Notes: generated by a model not told the origin, from the letters alone. A stretch of DNA of 64,000 nucleotides from an uncultured Treponema sp. (GCA_900317625.1 ONHK01000007.1:62001-126000), one strand, 5' to 3'. Numbered from the stretch's first letter, positions 35,050-45,411 are shown. A program made the numbers and translations.

Positions 35050-37665
35050 TCATGTATTCTCGCTGATTGTGAAAAATCCTGTTTCGGTTTGCCAATTAAA
35101 AATCTGGTTTTGGACTGCATTTTCAAGTAAATCAATCAGTTTCTGCAAGTCTGGAACACCCAATGCCTTTACCATTGCCCTGCCGTATGCAGAAGATTCT
35201 GTGTTGAACCAGCGTTGAATCTCTTTTTGCGAGATTCGTCTTTTTTCATTTATAATCTGAGTCGCACTTAAAACTTTGAATCCGGATTTTCTGAAGGTTT
35301 CGGCAATGTATTGCGTGTTCCAGCAAAAAAATGGATTTGTCTTGTCGCCAAAAAATTGTGATTCCGCATATTCCATCTTTTCCAGAATATCCAAATACGG
35401 CTCCCGCGTTGTTTCCGTCAGAATCTGATTTTTTATCAGCTGGCCAATATGCTGACCGCTGGAAGGAATCTTCTGTGAAACAATAATGCTCCAGCCTGGC
35501 GCAAACGGACTTTCCTTTGAAGGAATATTTTCTACCGCATCATTCTCCTTTTCAACATTCGAATTAAAATCTGAATCATAATTCATTCCATCAAAAATCT
35601 CTTTTTCAAGTTGAATTTCAGAGTCCTTCTGATCTGTAAAAATCTTGCCTTTCTGCTTTTGCGGATTCAGCATTTCAAAAACAGCTTTCGCAAGGGCGTC
35701 AATCGATTCAACGCTTACAAACGGATCGCGGAAAAAGATTCTGTCAAAAATTGTTCCATTATATTGAAACTTTAAAATCAGATTCTTAAAATTTTCAGAA
35801 GACATAAAATCCGGTGAACTTGTTTCTGGTCGGAACTGAAGCAAAGGCTTGTCCAAATCGCCAAGAGTCCGCGAATATTGCTCCAGAATCTGGCAGCCTT
35901 TTTCAGTGCGGCACAAACCACACGTAACACCTTCTGGAGTTTTTCTGGCAACTTCCCAAAGCAAAAGTCCATCGTCGGCATTCCAGACAAGACAACGGTC
36001 ATGACGCAAAAGATTTGCCATTCCTATCATTGTGTCGCGGATTTTTAAAAGAACTTCCGCACGGTTTGAATCAATACGGTTTTTCCATTGACGGTCGGCT
36101 TTATCCAGCGCAGATTCCCGTGCACTATCAACAGGACTAAAGGTGAGATTTTCGCCTTCTCCTGAATTTTTAAAATGTTCGGCAATCCACCATTCACTTA
36201 TCGGATTTACACCGAATTCTGATTTTGTTTCTTTCGCTTTATTAATTTCTTCTATTATATTCTTGCTTCCAGTCTGAGCTGGAGCATCTTCCGGCTGCTG
36301 CTGTTTTTCTAGAATCGCGGCAATTTGCAGTTCACGGCGACTAAGAACTTCATCACGAATTTCTTTTTCATAACCTTGTGTGCTTGGCGTATAAAAAACT
36401 CGTCCCATCAATGAATCTGGCAAATATTGCTGGGCAACCCAATGGTCGCGGTAAGCATGCGGATACAGATAGCCCGAACCATGTCCAAAGCCTTCTGCAT
36501 CGCGGCTTGAATCTTTCAAATGATTTGGAACTTCAACGTTTTCTTTTTCAACAGAAGAAAGCGCGTCAAAAAATGCCATGCTTGAATTTGATTTTGGAGC
36601 GGTCGCCAAATACAATGCCGCATGCGCCAAAAAATAACGGCCTTCCGGTAAACCGACGCGATCAAATGCGGCGGCGCAACTTTCAACAATCTGAATAGCC
36701 TCTGGATCGGCAAGTCCGGTATCTTCACAGGCTGAAATCAACATTCTTCTGAAAATAAAATGCGGGTCTTCCCCTGCGCTGACCATTCTTGCAAGCCAAT
36801 AGCAGGCGGCGTCAGGATCTCTGCCGCGCAAAGATTTAATAAATGCGCTGATTATATCGTAATGGTAATCTCCGTCCCGGTCGTAAAGAACAACTTTTTT
36901 CTGGATTGACTCTTCGGCGGCTTCTTTTGAAATATAAATTGTCGAGCCGTAAGCTGGAACTGGAACATCTGCATCAGGTTCCCATTTTTCCGGAGTTGTT
37001 TCAACAGCAAGCTCAAGCGCATTCAGAAGGGAGCGGCAATCTCCTCCGGCAGTTTCAACAAGATGCTCAAGCGCGCCTTTTTCAAAAACAACTTTCCAGC
37101 GGCCGTAGCCTCTTTCTTTGTCCTCAAGCGCCATGCGCGCCGCTTTCATCAAATCATCATAGGTTAAAGATTTCAGTTGAAAAACGCGGGAACGACTTAC
37201 AAGCGCGCGGTTCACTTCAAAAAACGGATTTTCAGTTGTCGCACCAATCAGAATAATTGTTCCATTTTCAACCCAAGGCAAGAGCGCATCCTGCTGACTC
37301 TTGTTCCAGCGGTGAACTTCATCAACAAAAAGGATTGTCCTTCGACTGTAAAGATTGTAATAATCCTCCGCCTGCTTGATTGAATTTCGAATGTCGGCAA
37401 CTCCAGTAAGAACCGCATTTAACGTAATAAAATTTGACTTTGTATGATTTGCAATAACCCGAGCCAAAGTTGTTTTTCCTGTTCCTGGCGGTCCATAAAA
37501 AATCACAGAAGTGAGCTGATCCGCAGCAATCGCACGACGCAAAAGGCGTCCCTTTCCAACAATATGGTCCTGCCCGATATATTCATCCAGATTTCTAGGT
37601 CGCATCCGAGAAGCAAGCGGCTCACGCAAACTTCGCGCCATGCTAAAAAGTGATTCATTTTCCAT
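35050..37665 (-). CDS. RarA (MgsA) ATPase fused to a methyltransferase-like domain
   Basis: An 871-residue fusion. Residues 1-430 are a RarA/MgsA clamp-loader-like AAA+ ATPase: [15 protein letters not shown] (Walker A), [20 protein letters not shown] (Walker B), [13 protein letters not shown] (sensor 1), then the RarA tetramer domain with HAYRDHWV. RarA acts at stalled replication forks. Residues about 480-871 form a second unit with [20 protein letters not shown], which resembles the glycine-rich motif I of SAM-dependent methyltransferases. A similar fusion is known in databases as RarA/unknown domain fusion. The role of the second half is unknown. Confidence 0.85.
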   Translation of the reverse strand: MENESLFSMARSLREPLASRMRPRNLDEYIGQDHIVGKGRLLRRAIAADQLTSVIFYGPPGTGKTTLARVIANHTKSNFITLNAVLTGVADIRNSIKQAEDYYNLYSRRTILFVDEVHRWNKSQQDALLPWVENGTIILIGATTENPFFEVNRALVSRSRVFQLKSLTYDDLMKAARMALEDKERGYGRWKVVFEKGALEHLVETAGGDCRSLLNALELAVETTPEKWEPDADVPVPAYGSTIYISKEAAEESIQKKVVLYDRDGDYHYDIISAFIKSLRGRDPDAACYWLARMVSAGEDPHFIFRRMLISACEDTGLADPEAIQIVESCAAAFDRVGLPEGRYFLAHAALYLATAPKSNSSMAFFDALSSVEKENVEVPNHLKDSSRDAEGFGHGSGYLYPHAYRDHWVAQQYLPDSLMGRVFYTPSTQGYEKEIRDEVLSRRELQIAAILEKQQQPEDAPAQTGSKNIIEEINKAKETKSEFGVNPISEWWIAEHFKNSGEGENLTFSPVDSARESALDKADRQWKNRIDSNRAEVLLKIRDTMIGMANLLRHDRCLVWNADDGLLLWEVARKTPEGVTCGLCRTEKGCQILEQYSRTLGDLDKPLLQFRPETSSPDFMSSENFKNLILKFQYNGTIFDRIFFRDPFVSVESIDALAKAVFEMLNPQKQKGKIFTDQKDSEIQLEKEIFDGMNYDSDFNSNVEKENDAVENIPSKESPFAPGWSIIVSQKIPSSGQHIGQLIKNQILTETTREPYLDILEKMEYAESQFFGDKTNPFFCWNTQYIAETFRKSGFKVLSATQIINEKRRISQKEIQRWFNTESSAYGRAMVKALGVPDLQKLIDLLENAVQNQIFNWQTETGFFTISENT

Positions 37666-37806
37666 AGCGACAATCAGCCTTAATTTTAGTTCAGCAGCAA
37701 AAATAATTGAATATTGCTACTAGAAAAAGCGTTTCTTTCACAATAAACAAAACTCAAAATTAACACTAATTATATCACATTGTTGTTTTTATGATACAAT
37801 TAGATT

Positions 37807-38613
37807 ATGAATAAAAAATGGTTTGAAATTATTGATTTTTACAGGCTCACGGGAATTGTATTTATTTGGATTTCGGCGTGGATTTTTATGATTCCCTGGA
37901 AAGCGGACATCACCTCGCCTTATTTTGACAATGTCTGGGGCGCTTTTTTTGCATTCTTTGGTGCGGTTGCGGAAAAAACTGTAAAAACTCAGCAAATGCC
38001 AGACCTTTTAAGCGGACTTTTTGCACTTGCATTTATATTTCTTCTTCATCTTAGAGGAATTTTAAATATCACAGACAACGAGAAACTTTCAGAAAAAGAT
38101 TTAAAAAATCACAGGCTTCTTATCGTCTGCATGAATATTCTTAGCATAATAGTTCATACACTTTTCTTTGCAATGCTGATAAAAATTTTTCTTTTTCCAG
38201 ACAAGGGAAATTCCGCAGTCTTGGCGCGCCTTGAGCAAAATTTTACGGTTACAGTTCTTTTTGCGGTCTGCATAACAGGAATGCTTTTGGGCGGAGCGGC
38301 AGTTTCTAAAATACTGATGATTATTTTTTCGCTTGCGGCAATTTTTTTCAACGTAAATTTTGTGAACAGCACAATGGGAATCTGGGGATTTATTGCAATC
38401 ATTTTTGCGGCAACAGGATTTTATCTTGAATTTTGCGTGAATGGCTTTAAAAAAGAAAATCTGATGATAGATTTGGCCTACATTTCCGGAAAATATGAAA
38501 AACTGGAACTAAAGGCAAAAAACGAAATTTTGGAAATAAAACAGTCCGCAGGAACAATGCAGAAAATTCAAAAAGGAAAGAATAATGACAAAATCAAAAG
38601 CAATAATTCTTAG
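37807..38613 (+). CDS. Polytopic membrane protein, unknown
   Basis: A 268-residue protein with about six membrane segments and a basic, helical C-terminal tail rich in Lys and Glu that probably lies in the cytoplasm. No family is recognised. The extended -10, TGA-TACAAT (TACAAT at 37795-37800), ends six bases before the ATG and there is no ribosome-binding site, so the transcript may be leaderless. The next gene starts 29 bases inside its 3' end, so the two are coupled. Confidence 0.7.
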   Translation: MNKKWFEIIDFYRLTGIVFIWISAWIFMIPWKADITSPYFDNVWGAFFAFFGAVAEKTVKTQQMPDLLSGLFALAFIFLLHLRGILNITDNEKLSEKDLKNHRLLIVCMNILSIIVHTLFFAMLIKIFLFPDKGNSAVLARLEQNFTVTVLFAVCITGMLLGGAAVSKILMIIFSLAAIFFNVNFVNSTMGIWGFIAIIFAATGFYLEFCVNGFKKENLMIDLAYISGKYEKLELKAKNEILEIKQSAGTMQKIQKGKNNDKIKSNNS

Positions 38614-39223
38614 TTCAATCCTAGGCATTCTTTTTCTTGCAATGCCGACATTTGTAATAATAAAAGCCGCAAACATAAAAAGCGGCTACAAAGGTCTCGT
38701 CTGGGGACAAACTGAATATCAAGTTAAAGAATGGATAAAAAAGAACAACAACAACATAATCTGGACAAAATGTCCGCTAAGCCATTACGGAGTTTCATGC
38801 TCAAAATTAACATGGAAGCAGAACGAGCAGTCGCCATTTGAATACATTGAATTTCAATTTAAGAATGGAAAACTTGCCGCAGTAATTGAAACTGGACATG
38901 AAAAACCATTCACACCAGAAGTTCTTTATTCTTACGGACGCTCCGAAAACGGAACCGACCTTGCCGTGGAAATCTACAAAAATAAAGGTGAAAAAATTCA
39001 GTTGCGCGACTATGTGAACTATTACTCGCCATCACAAAAATTTAACGGAACAAAAAAAAGATTTGCCGTAGAAATTCTTTTCAGAAAAAATCTTTCAGAC
39101 ACAACAGTTCCAGAAGAAAAAGTTTTCTATCTTTTGACAACGGGCTATTATTCGCCAGAATACTACGAAGAAGCAAAAAAGCACACCGAAAACTTTCCAT
39201 CGCACCGTTTTTTAGCGAACTAA
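38585..39223 (+). CDS. Exported or membrane-anchored protein, unknown
   Basis: 212 residues with an N-terminal membrane segment (about 7-27). The mature part begins SGYKGLVWGQTEYQVKEWIK. A related phrase, GYGGIELGMSVEQVKKALK, starts the protein at 42628-43167, so the two may share a small periplasmic domain. The ATG follows AAAGGAAAG and lies within the end of the preceding gene. Function unknown. Confidence 0.65.
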   Translation: MTKSKAIILSSILGILFLAMPTFVIIKAANIKSGYKGLVWGQTEYQVKEWIKKNNNNIIWTKCPLSHYGVSCSKLTWKQNEQSPFEYIEFQFKNGKLAAVIETGHEKPFTPEVLYSYGRSENGTDLAVEIYKNKGEKIQLRDYVNYYSPSQKFNGTKKRFAVEILFRKNLSDTTVPEEKVFYLLTTGYYSPEYYEEAKKHTENFPSHRFLAN

Positions 39224-39253
39224 GATGAAATTGCATTTTTTTGAGAGACGAAT

Positions 39254-40030
39254 ATGAAATATTTCTTTTTTACTATTTTTGCCGCAGTTTTCCTGTTTTT
39301 TTCCTGCAAGACAACTTCCTCGCTTGTTGAATCCACAAATTCTTCAGCCGGGGAAGAATTTTTTGCCCACGAACAAAAAAATTATTTTATTGCAGAAATT
39401 GACCTTTCTTCACCGGAAATTGAGATAAAAACCTACCCAAAAGCCAAAGGATTCTCTAAACCGATTTCTGTAAAAAAATTCGCGGAACAAAATAACTGTT
39501 TCGCCGCAATCAACACAAATCCATTTATAACAAGCTCAAAACTGAATCCATTTTTTTCAAAAAGAAAACCTGTCGGACTTTATGTTGACAACTTTTCTCA
39601 ATTTTCTGAACCACAAGAAAAATATGCGGCACTCGCCTTTTTTAAGGAAGAAATCGGATATTCAGCAAAAATTTTTGATTCTCAGTCTGAAATTCAAGGC
39701 AAAATTCCTGCATTCGCAGTCGGAGGATTTTGGACAATTCTTCGCGGTGAAAAAATCTATTCTTTTAAAGACATAAAAGATTTTCGTTCTGCGGCCGGAA
39801 TTTCTGAAGACGGAAAAAAACTTTACCTTTTCTGCGGCAAAAATCTTTCATACGAAGAAACTGCAAAAATTCTAAAAGAAAAAAATGTTTTTTGCGCAAT
39901 GCAACTAGACGGCGGACCTTCAAGCCAGCTTTATTACAACGGAAAAAACAGGCAAAAATCCACAAAGAAGCAGCTTCCATCCGTAATCCTAGGATTTTCT
40001 CATAAACCGAATAATAAAATTGACGAATAA
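39254..40030 (+). CDS. Lipoprotein with phosphodiester glycosidase (NAGPA-like) domain
   Basis: A 258-residue lipoprotein (FLFFSCKT, Cys near residue 17). The C-terminal part holds FCAMQLDGGPSSQLYYNG, the core motif of the NAGPA / DUF2233 phosphodiester glycosidase domain, preceded by CFAAINTNPF and PAFAVGGF segments. Members of this family remove sugar-phosphate caps or are found on cell-wall glycan proteins. The exact substrate is unknown. GAGAGACG serves as ribosome-binding site. Confidence 0.75.
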   Translation: MKYFFFTIFAAVFLFFSCKTTSSLVESTNSSAGEEFFAHEQKNYFIAEIDLSSPEIEIKTYPKAKGFSKPISVKKFAEQNNCFAAINTNPFITSSKLNPFFSKRKPVGLYVDNFSQFSEPQEKYAALAFFKEEIGYSAKIFDSQSEIQGKIPAFAVGGFWTILRGEKIYSFKDIKDFRSAAGISEDGKKLYLFCGKNLSYEETAKILKEKNVFCAMQLDGGPSSQLYYNGKNRQKSTKKQLPSVILGFSHKPNNKIDE

Positions 40031-40055
40031 TTTGATATAAACTAAAATTAAATTT

Positions 40056-40967
40056 ATGAGTTTCTCAATAACGACAAATCAGCAAATCAACGAATATTAC
40101 AACAAATATCGGGAAAACGAAATAATATTCACAAAAGATATAATAAGATTTTTACGCCTTGATCCTAGACAAATATACGTAAAATGTGCAGGTTCCCAGT
40201 GGCCATGCATAATAAATTCAACATCTTTTCAGCAGGCAAAAATAATCATCGGAACAAACGGTGGAGCTTTTCAGCAGATAACAAAAAAAGATGCGCCACC
40301 GGTAAATCTTCGCTATTGCTTTATTGAACCAGACAACCAGCCTTTGATTTTCTTTGTAACTTGCCGCGTAACGGATGTAACTCCATACATGAACTCAAAG
40401 GAACTTGCGATTGTAACCCTATCTTTTACTCAACGACCGTCAGATGACCTTATCTATAAACTCGGCTCTTTGATTGACGCAAATGAAGGCTTTATATATA
40501 GAAAAGAAGAACGAATCGTTTTGAACGAGGACTCTAAACGACTTTTGGGAATCAACAAAAAAGAATCAATTGTCTACATTCAGTCTGTTCCGCGCCACTG
40601 CATTCTTTGGAATCTTTCGTTTACAGGCGCAAAAATTATTGTACTGGGCGTTCCAAAATTTCTTGCAAACAAAGACTGCATAATACGGCTTTTATTTTCT
40701 GAACCGAATGAAATCATTGATGTAAAAGGAACAATTGTTTCTGTAAACACTGTAGAAGGGCGCAAAGAACTTGTTGAAGCCGGAATAAAATTTGACGAAA
40801 ATCAAGTTCCGCTCGCATATAAAATAAGAATCAACGAATATCTTTCCAACAGAAGAAAGAAATTCCTTGATTACGCAACAAAAAATTCAGCTCAAAATAA
40901 AACTGAAGAAAAAACACCGGAAGAACAGGCTCAAAAACAAGCTCCGCAAAATCCTTCAGACAAATAA
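40056..40967 (+). CDS. PilZ-domain protein (PlzA-like)
   Basis: 303 residues, cytoplasmic. The C-terminal half contains NLSFTGAKIIVLG near residue 190, fitting the (D/N)xSxxG c-di-GMP-binding motif of PilZ, with a basic RKEERI segment before it. The N-terminal half resembles the extra domain of spirochaete PilZ proteins such as PlzA. It is probably a c-di-GMP effector, for instance for motility. The tail is Lys/Glu-rich. A TAAAAT seven bases before the ATG and the lack of a ribosome-binding site leave start control unclear. Confidence 0.72.
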   Translation: MSFSITTNQQINEYYNKYRENEIIFTKDIIRFLRLDPRQIYVKCAGSQWPCIINSTSFQQAKIIIGTNGGAFQQITKKDAPPVNLRYCFIEPDNQPLIFFVTCRVTDVTPYMNSKELAIVTLSFTQRPSDDLIYKLGSLIDANEGFIYRKEERIVLNEDSKRLLGINKKESIVYIQSVPRHCILWNLSFTGAKIIVLGVPKFLANKDCIIRLLFSEPNEIIDVKGTIVSVNTVEGRKELVEAGIKFDENQVPLAYKIRINEYLSNRRKKFLDYATKNSAQNKTEEKTPEEQAQKQAPQNPSDK

Positions 40968-40986
40968 AAATTTATAGGAAAAACAA

Positions 40987-42141
40987 ATGAATCATAAAAA
41001 TCCGCTCGAAACAGTTTATTTTGTAAATTTGCCAGAAAATTATAATTTTTCAAATGCGGCAATGAAAATTGACTCAACAATTCCGCTGCCGATCCAGAAA
41101 AAAATGCAAGGCGACCCGGACGATTACGACATGAACGATATTTCGCCGGAACAAGTTCTTTCTGGCATTCTTACAGTTCTAGCTTATGACCACAAAAATG
41201 AGCACAAAGATTATTACCGCTCGATTATTTTAAAAGCGCGTCCAAATATCAAGAAAGAACTTTCTGAAGCGGCAATCCTTAAAGCAAAAAATGAAGACTG
41301 GGATTTGGCAGAAGAACTTTTTCTTTCATTAAAAGGAATTGACCCGGAAGACAAGGCAATCACGCTGAATTTTGCGCTTTTTTTGGATCAACGTGCCGAA
41401 AGCTACCGCCGCTCAGAATTAAACGAGGACGCAGATGCTTATGACAGCGACGCGGAAAGTTACTACAAAGATTCCATGGACGCAGACCCACCGATTCCAG
41501 ACGCATTTTTTAACGCAGGATTCTTTTATTTAAAATCGCACGACTTTAAGAACGCAAAAGAATGTTTTGAAAATTACGTTGCGCTTGTCTGCGACACAAC
41601 AGACGAGGAACTTGGTGAAAACGGACTTTACAAAAAAGAACGCGCCCAGGAGATTTTAAACAGAATCAGCAGCGAAAACATGGATAATGACGCATTTTCT
41701 CAGGCATACAAACTGATTCAATCTGGTCAGGAAGAAAAAGGGCTTGAAAAAATCAGAAAATTCATTGAGTCAAATCCAAAAGTCTGGAACGCATGGTTTC
41801 TTCTTGGCTGGGGATTAAGAAAACTTGGGCGCTACGAAGACGCTCTTACAGCTTTTAAACAGGCAATCGCTTGCGGTGGCGACAAAAATTCCGACACATT
41901 CAACGAAATGGCAATCTGCCTGCTTGAACTGAACCAAATAAAAGAAGCAAAAGACGCTTTGATGAACGCATTCAGAATCTCGCCGGAAGACACGAAAATC
42001 ATCTCAAACCTTGGATATGTCTGCCTAAAAGAAGGAAACAAGGCTGAGGCGCAAAAATATTTTACCGCAGTTCTGGAATTTGACCCGAATGACAAAATTG
42101 CAGCCAGCGAACTTGCAAAACTTGAGCAGCAGGATAACTAA
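40987..42141 (+). CDS. Tetratricopeptide-repeat protein
   Basis: 384 residues, no signal peptide. Several TPR units can be seen, e.g. PDAFFNAGFFYLKSHDFKNA, VWNAWFLLGWGLRKLGRYED, DTFNEMAICLLELNQIKEA and TKIISNLGYVCLKEGNKAEA. A scaffold for protein contacts is likely. It starts 19 bases after the PilZ gene, so the two probably share a transcript and perhaps a pathway. It converges with the DUF192 gene. Confidence 0.82.
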   Translation: MNHKNPLETVYFVNLPENYNFSNAAMKIDSTIPLPIQKKMQGDPDDYDMNDISPEQVLSGILTVLAYDHKNEHKDYYRSIILKARPNIKKELSEAAILKAKNEDWDLAEELFLSLKGIDPEDKAITLNFALFLDQRAESYRRSELNEDADAYDSDAESYYKDSMDADPPIPDAFFNAGFFYLKSHDFKNAKECFENYVALVCDTTDEELGENGLYKKERAQEILNRISSENMDNDAFSQAYKLIQSGQEEKGLEKIRKFIESNPKVWNAWFLLGWGLRKLGRYEDALTAFKQAIACGGDKNSDTFNEMAICLLELNQIKEAKDALMNAFRISPEDTKIISNLGYVCLKEGNKAEAQKYFTAVLEFDPNDKIAASELAKLEQQDN

Positions 42142-42156
42142 TTCCAACTGAAAAAA

Positions 42157-42615
42157 CTAAAAATCGATTTTTATGGCGTCTCCAACAGAGATGCCATTTT
42201 TTTTGAACCATCCCTGAGGAACTTCCAGCGCATAGCGGACATAACCGGAACTTGTAATATCCGCAAGGCTGAACGGCTGCATATCAAGAATATCCTTGAT
42301 TTTTCCGTCTTTTGAAATATATGCAATTGAAAGCGGAGTCGGTGTATTTTTCATCCAGAAATTAAGAATCTGGTCATTTTCAAAAACAAAAAGCATTCCT
42401 GTTCCCTGCGGAATATTTTTCCGTTCCATAAATCCGCGGTTTCGGTCTTCTGGTTTTATTGCAATTTCTGCCAAAACTGAAATTTCAGTTCCATCAGCCT
42501 TTAAAATTGTAAGATTTCGCTTCTCAAGTTTTGACTGGCAAGAAATATTCACAGCAAAAACAAAAAACAATCCGAAAGAAACAGCAAGATTTCTAAAAAA
42601 ATTAAAATTCATCAT
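42157..42615 (-). CDS. DUF192 lipoprotein
   Basis: A 152-residue lipoprotein (VNISCQS, Cys near residue 26) whose mature part is a DUF192 domain: EDRNRGFMERKNIPQGTGML, ILNFWMKNTPTPLSIAYIS and DILDMQPFS. The function of DUF192 is not established. A second ATG directly follows the first. It comes 12 bases after the gene at 42628 on the same strand. Confidence 0.85.
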   Translation of the reverse strand: MMNFNFFRNLAVSFGLFFVFAVNISCQSKLEKRNLTILKADGTEISVLAEIAIKPEDRNRGFMERKNIPQGTGMLFVFENDQILNFWMKNTPTPLSIAYISKDGKIKDILDMQPFSLADITSSGYVRYALEVPQGWFKKNGISVGDAIKIDF

Positions 42616-42627
42616 ATAAAATTCCTA

Positions 42628-43167
42628 TCAAAGTCCTTCCAAAAACATTTCCCGTGTAATTTCTGTGCCGTTCGGACCGACCATCGATTTATTTTGAAGC
42701 GACTCAAATGTTTTTTTGTCAACATATTTTAAGGTCAAAGGACGTTCCAGGCTCATCGTTACATTATTTCCGTTCCAAACGGATTTTTCAGGACTTACAG
42801 AATCGGGCATTCCGTATTTTTTGCAGAGAGAATCAAAAATGCTGAAATGATCCATTTTTTCGCGGTTTACATTTATCGTAATTATGTAAAGTTTGTCGTT
42901 GTAAAACTGAAACCAACATCGCTCCAAAAAAGAAAATCCGGCAAATGCAGAAGTATCAGTTTCAATAAGAACACGATTTTCACCAGGAAGCAAAGAAACA
43001 TCCCTGTCGCCATGGTAACCAAAATCAGGATTATCTTTTAAGGCTTTTTTTACCTGCTCAACAGACATTCCCAGTTCAATGCCACCATAACCTGATGCGA
43101 CTTTTTTCTCTGCAAAAAGAGAAGATAAAAAAATTGCGCTAAAAACAAGAAAAAGAATTTTTTTCAT
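42628..43167 (-). CDS. Exported protein, unknown
   Basis: 179 residues with a clear signal peptide (MKKILFLVFSAIFLSSLFA). The mature N-terminus GYGGIELGMSVEQVKKALK resembles that of the protein at 38585-39223. Later it has FQFYNDKLYIITINV and CKKYGMPDS. Function unknown. It lies between the Crp-like regulator gene (nine bases) and the DUF192 gene, in one likely operon. Confidence 0.7.
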   Translation of the reverse strand: MKKILFLVFSAIFLSSLFAEKKVASGYGGIELGMSVEQVKKALKDNPDFGYHGDRDVSLLPGENRVLIETDTSAFAGFSFLERCWFQFYNDKLYIITINVNREKMDHFSIFDSLCKKYGMPDSVSPEKSVWNGNNVTMSLERPLTLKYVDKKTFESLQNKSMVGPNGTEITREMFLEGL

Positions 43168-43176
43168 AAAAGCCTT

Positions 43177-44373
43177 TTATTTTGATTGGGCTGACAACTG
43201 CTTGTCTTCAAGTTTTCTGTAAAAAGCCGCCACTTTCAAAAGCTCGGCGCAATCTGGAACAACGATTTTATTATCAACAAAACGAATGCAGCGTTCCTGT
43301 CTAAGCTGAAAATTTGCCTTGTTGTGCTGTTCAAGCGGAATCGAGCACATATTCGCAAGGTCGTCAGAAGTAATATCCGGCTCAAAGATTCCAGAAGATT
43401 TCCGCGATTTTTCAGCCTGAAGAGCAAGCATATCTATCATTTTATGAACAGGATTCACAAGGCACGCATTGTCAAGCTGGCGGTAAGAAGTCCAGAGGCG
43501 TTCCGCCAAAGTTGTTGTAAGACGCGAAATCAGCTGTGGCTGCGTTGAAACCATCATATCAAAGTTATTTTTGTTAAGAACAACAAGTTTGCACGTTTCA
43601 TGGGCAATTGCGCTTGCAGAACGAGGCTTATTTTCAAGCAGAGCCATTTCACCGAACATATCACCAGGTTTTAGCACTGCAAGAACAACTTCGTTTCCAT
43701 TTATTACTTTTGAGATTCGTACTTGTCCAGACTGGATTACAAACATATCTGCACCGGACTGGCTTTCTGAAAAAATCATCCTGTCTTTTTCGTAGATTCT
43801 GGTTCCTTCCGCCGGCGGCTCAAAATCCCGCAGCCTAGAACGCGTGCTCAGCGCCCTGAACGAACCTTGAGCCTCTGAAAGATGCGCGCCGTTTCTGTTT
43901 TCTTTCATATATTGATAATATGCGAAAATCGCAATGTCATAAGCCTGAATTTTTTCGTAATATTTTGCGACTTCGTAAATATGCTCTGCAGATTCAACGT
44001 TGACCGCCTTGTTTGAAAAATTCGTAAGCTGCTCATTCATTGTGCGCATACGGTTTGCAAAAGTGCGGATAATTTTTAGCGCAATCGGAGTATTTTTTTC
44101 AATAAGTTCAGGATATTGATCTCTGCGGACAGAAATACATTTCACATCTGTAAGTGCAATCGCGCTTTCTATCTGGGAATGTCCGGACATACAAGGAATT
44201 ACGCCGACAAAGTCTCCCGGTCCAAGATTTTTTACTGAAAGTCCTTTTAAATCATTTTGTTTAAAACAACGGACATTACCGCTCTGAATGATATAAAAAT
44301 GATCGTTATTTTCTTTTCCTTCAACAAAAAGATATGAATCTGGTCTGAAATTTACGAATGACAACTGTAACAT
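43177..44373 (-). CDS. Double cNMP-binding domain regulator with Crp-like C-terminus
   Basis: 398 residues. Two cyclic-nucleotide-binding beta domains: one from about residue 5 to 110 (HFYIIQSGNVRCF, LGPGDFVGV) and one from about 190 to 300 with a complete phosphate-binding cassette, FGEMALLENKPRSASA. The first lacks that cassette. The last 90 residues look like a winged helix of the Crp/Fnr type (ITSDDLANMCSI). Probably a transcription factor responding to a nucleotide. A good AAGGTGG site precedes the ATG. First gene of the operon through DUF192. Confidence 0.78.
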   Translation of the reverse strand: MLQLSFVNFRPDSYLFVEGKENNDHFYIIQSGNVRCFKQNDLKGLSVKNLGPGDFVGVIPCMSGHSQIESAIALTDVKCISVRRDQYPELIEKNTPIALKIIRTFANRMRTMNEQLTNFSNKAVNVESAEHIYEVAKYYEKIQAYDIAIFAYYQYMKENRNGAHLSEAQGSFRALSTRSRLRDFEPPAEGTRIYEKDRMIFSESQSGADMFVIQSGQVRISKVINGNEVVLAVLKPGDMFGEMALLENKPRSASAIAHETCKLVVLNKNNFDMMVSTQPQLISRLTTTLAERLWTSYRQLDNACLVNPVHKMIDMLALQAEKSRKSSGIFEPDITSDDLANMCSIPLEQHNKANFQLRQERCIRFVDNKIVVPDCAELLKVAAFYRKLEDKQLSAQSK

Positions 44374-44421
44374 TCTATACCACCTTGGACATTAACTTTT
44401 AAAGTATAATGGTTAGATTTT

Positions 44422-45375
44422 TTATTTGTCAACGAAGATTATCTCTGGCTGCAAACAAAATCCGGTCTTCGCCTTAACTTCTTTAACGGTGAATTCAACA
44501 AGTGCCTTTACGTCTTTTTGCGTTGCTCCACCCAAATTTATAATAAAATTTCCATGAAAAGGTGCAATCTGCGCCATTCCAATTTGTTTACCGCGCAAAC
44601 CACACTCATCGATTATCTTGCCGCTCGGCGCGCCGAATTCCCGGTTGTTCCTGAAAACACTGCCGGCGCTAGGAAAATTAAAATGTCCCTTGGATTTTCG
44701 TTCCTCAATATATTTTTTATTTTCAGATTTCAGCTCTTCTTTTGATTTTACATTTTTTTTCAGCCTGAAAGTCGCAGAAAGAATCAGCGTATGCGAATTT
44801 TGAAACGGAGAAACTTTATAATCCCAATCTGATGAAGAAAAAATCTTGTGCTGTTCCGTGTAATCATTCAAATCAATGTAGTAGGCTTCCACAAAAAGCT
44901 CGCTGATTGAAAGGTCAAAGCATCTTGCGTTCATAAAAAGGGCGCCCCCAAGCGTTCCGGGGAGCCCCGCAAACTTTTCCGCGCCAGAAAAACCGTTTTC
45001 CGCACAAAAATTAACAAACGAAGCCATTGTCGCACCGGCTTCCGCAGAAACAAGAACGTCATTTTCTTTTGTCTGCGCATTTTCCAATGCAGAAATTCTG
45101 TTGATTTTTAAAAGTGAAAGAACCACGCCATCAAATCCGGTGTCGCAAAAAACAATATTTGAACCGCCGCCAAGAATAAAATAATTTATTTTTTCTGATT
45201 TTAATGCAGCCAAAAGAACTAAAAGTGAATCAAGATTTTCCGGCTCAAAAAAAACTGGAACTGCTCCGCCAATCTTAAAGGTTGTATGTTTTGCCATCGG
45301 TTCGTCAAATAAGACTGAACCGCAAAAATCGCCGGAAGAAATAATTTTTTGCGCAAAAGATTTATAGTCGTTCAT
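44422..45375 (-). CDS. murB: UDP-N-acetylenolpyruvoylglucosamine reductase
   Basis: Makes UDP-MurNAc, the second committed step of peptidoglycan synthesis, using FAD and NADPH. 317 residues. FAD-binding motifs: TTFKIGG near residue 30, ILGGGSNIVF near 72 and GLPGTLGGALFMNA near 139. The catalytic Ser is in SAGSVFRNN and a Glu in LQPEIIF near the end. It begins with MNDYKSF; no ribosome-binding site is present and a TATAAT lies seven bases upstream. It is divergent from cysS. Confidence 0.95.
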   Translation of the reverse strand: MNDYKSFAQKIISSGDFCGSVLFDEPMAKHTTFKIGGAVPVFFEPENLDSLLVLLAALKSEKINYFILGGGSNIVFCDTGFDGVVLSLLKINRISALENAQTKENDVLVSAEAGATMASFVNFCAENGFSGAEKFAGLPGTLGGALFMNARCFDLSISELFVEAYYIDLNDYTEQHKIFSSSDWDYKVSPFQNSHTLILSATFRLKKNVKSKEELKSENKKYIEERKSKGHFNFPSAGSVFRNNREFGAPSGKIIDECGLRGKQIGMAQIAPFHGNFIINLGGATQKDVKALVEFTVKEVKAKTGFCLQPEIIFVDK

Positions 45376-45382
45376 AAAAGCT

Positions 45383-45411
45383 ATTATATAGAAAAAAACA
45401 AATAATTGTAA
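45383..45411 (-). promoter_or_regulatory. murB promoter, probably leaderless
   Basis: On the minus strand TTACAA (45406-45411), exactly 17 bases, then TATAAT (45383-45388), then seven bases to the ATG. RNA would start at or beside the start codon. Confidence 0.7.
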
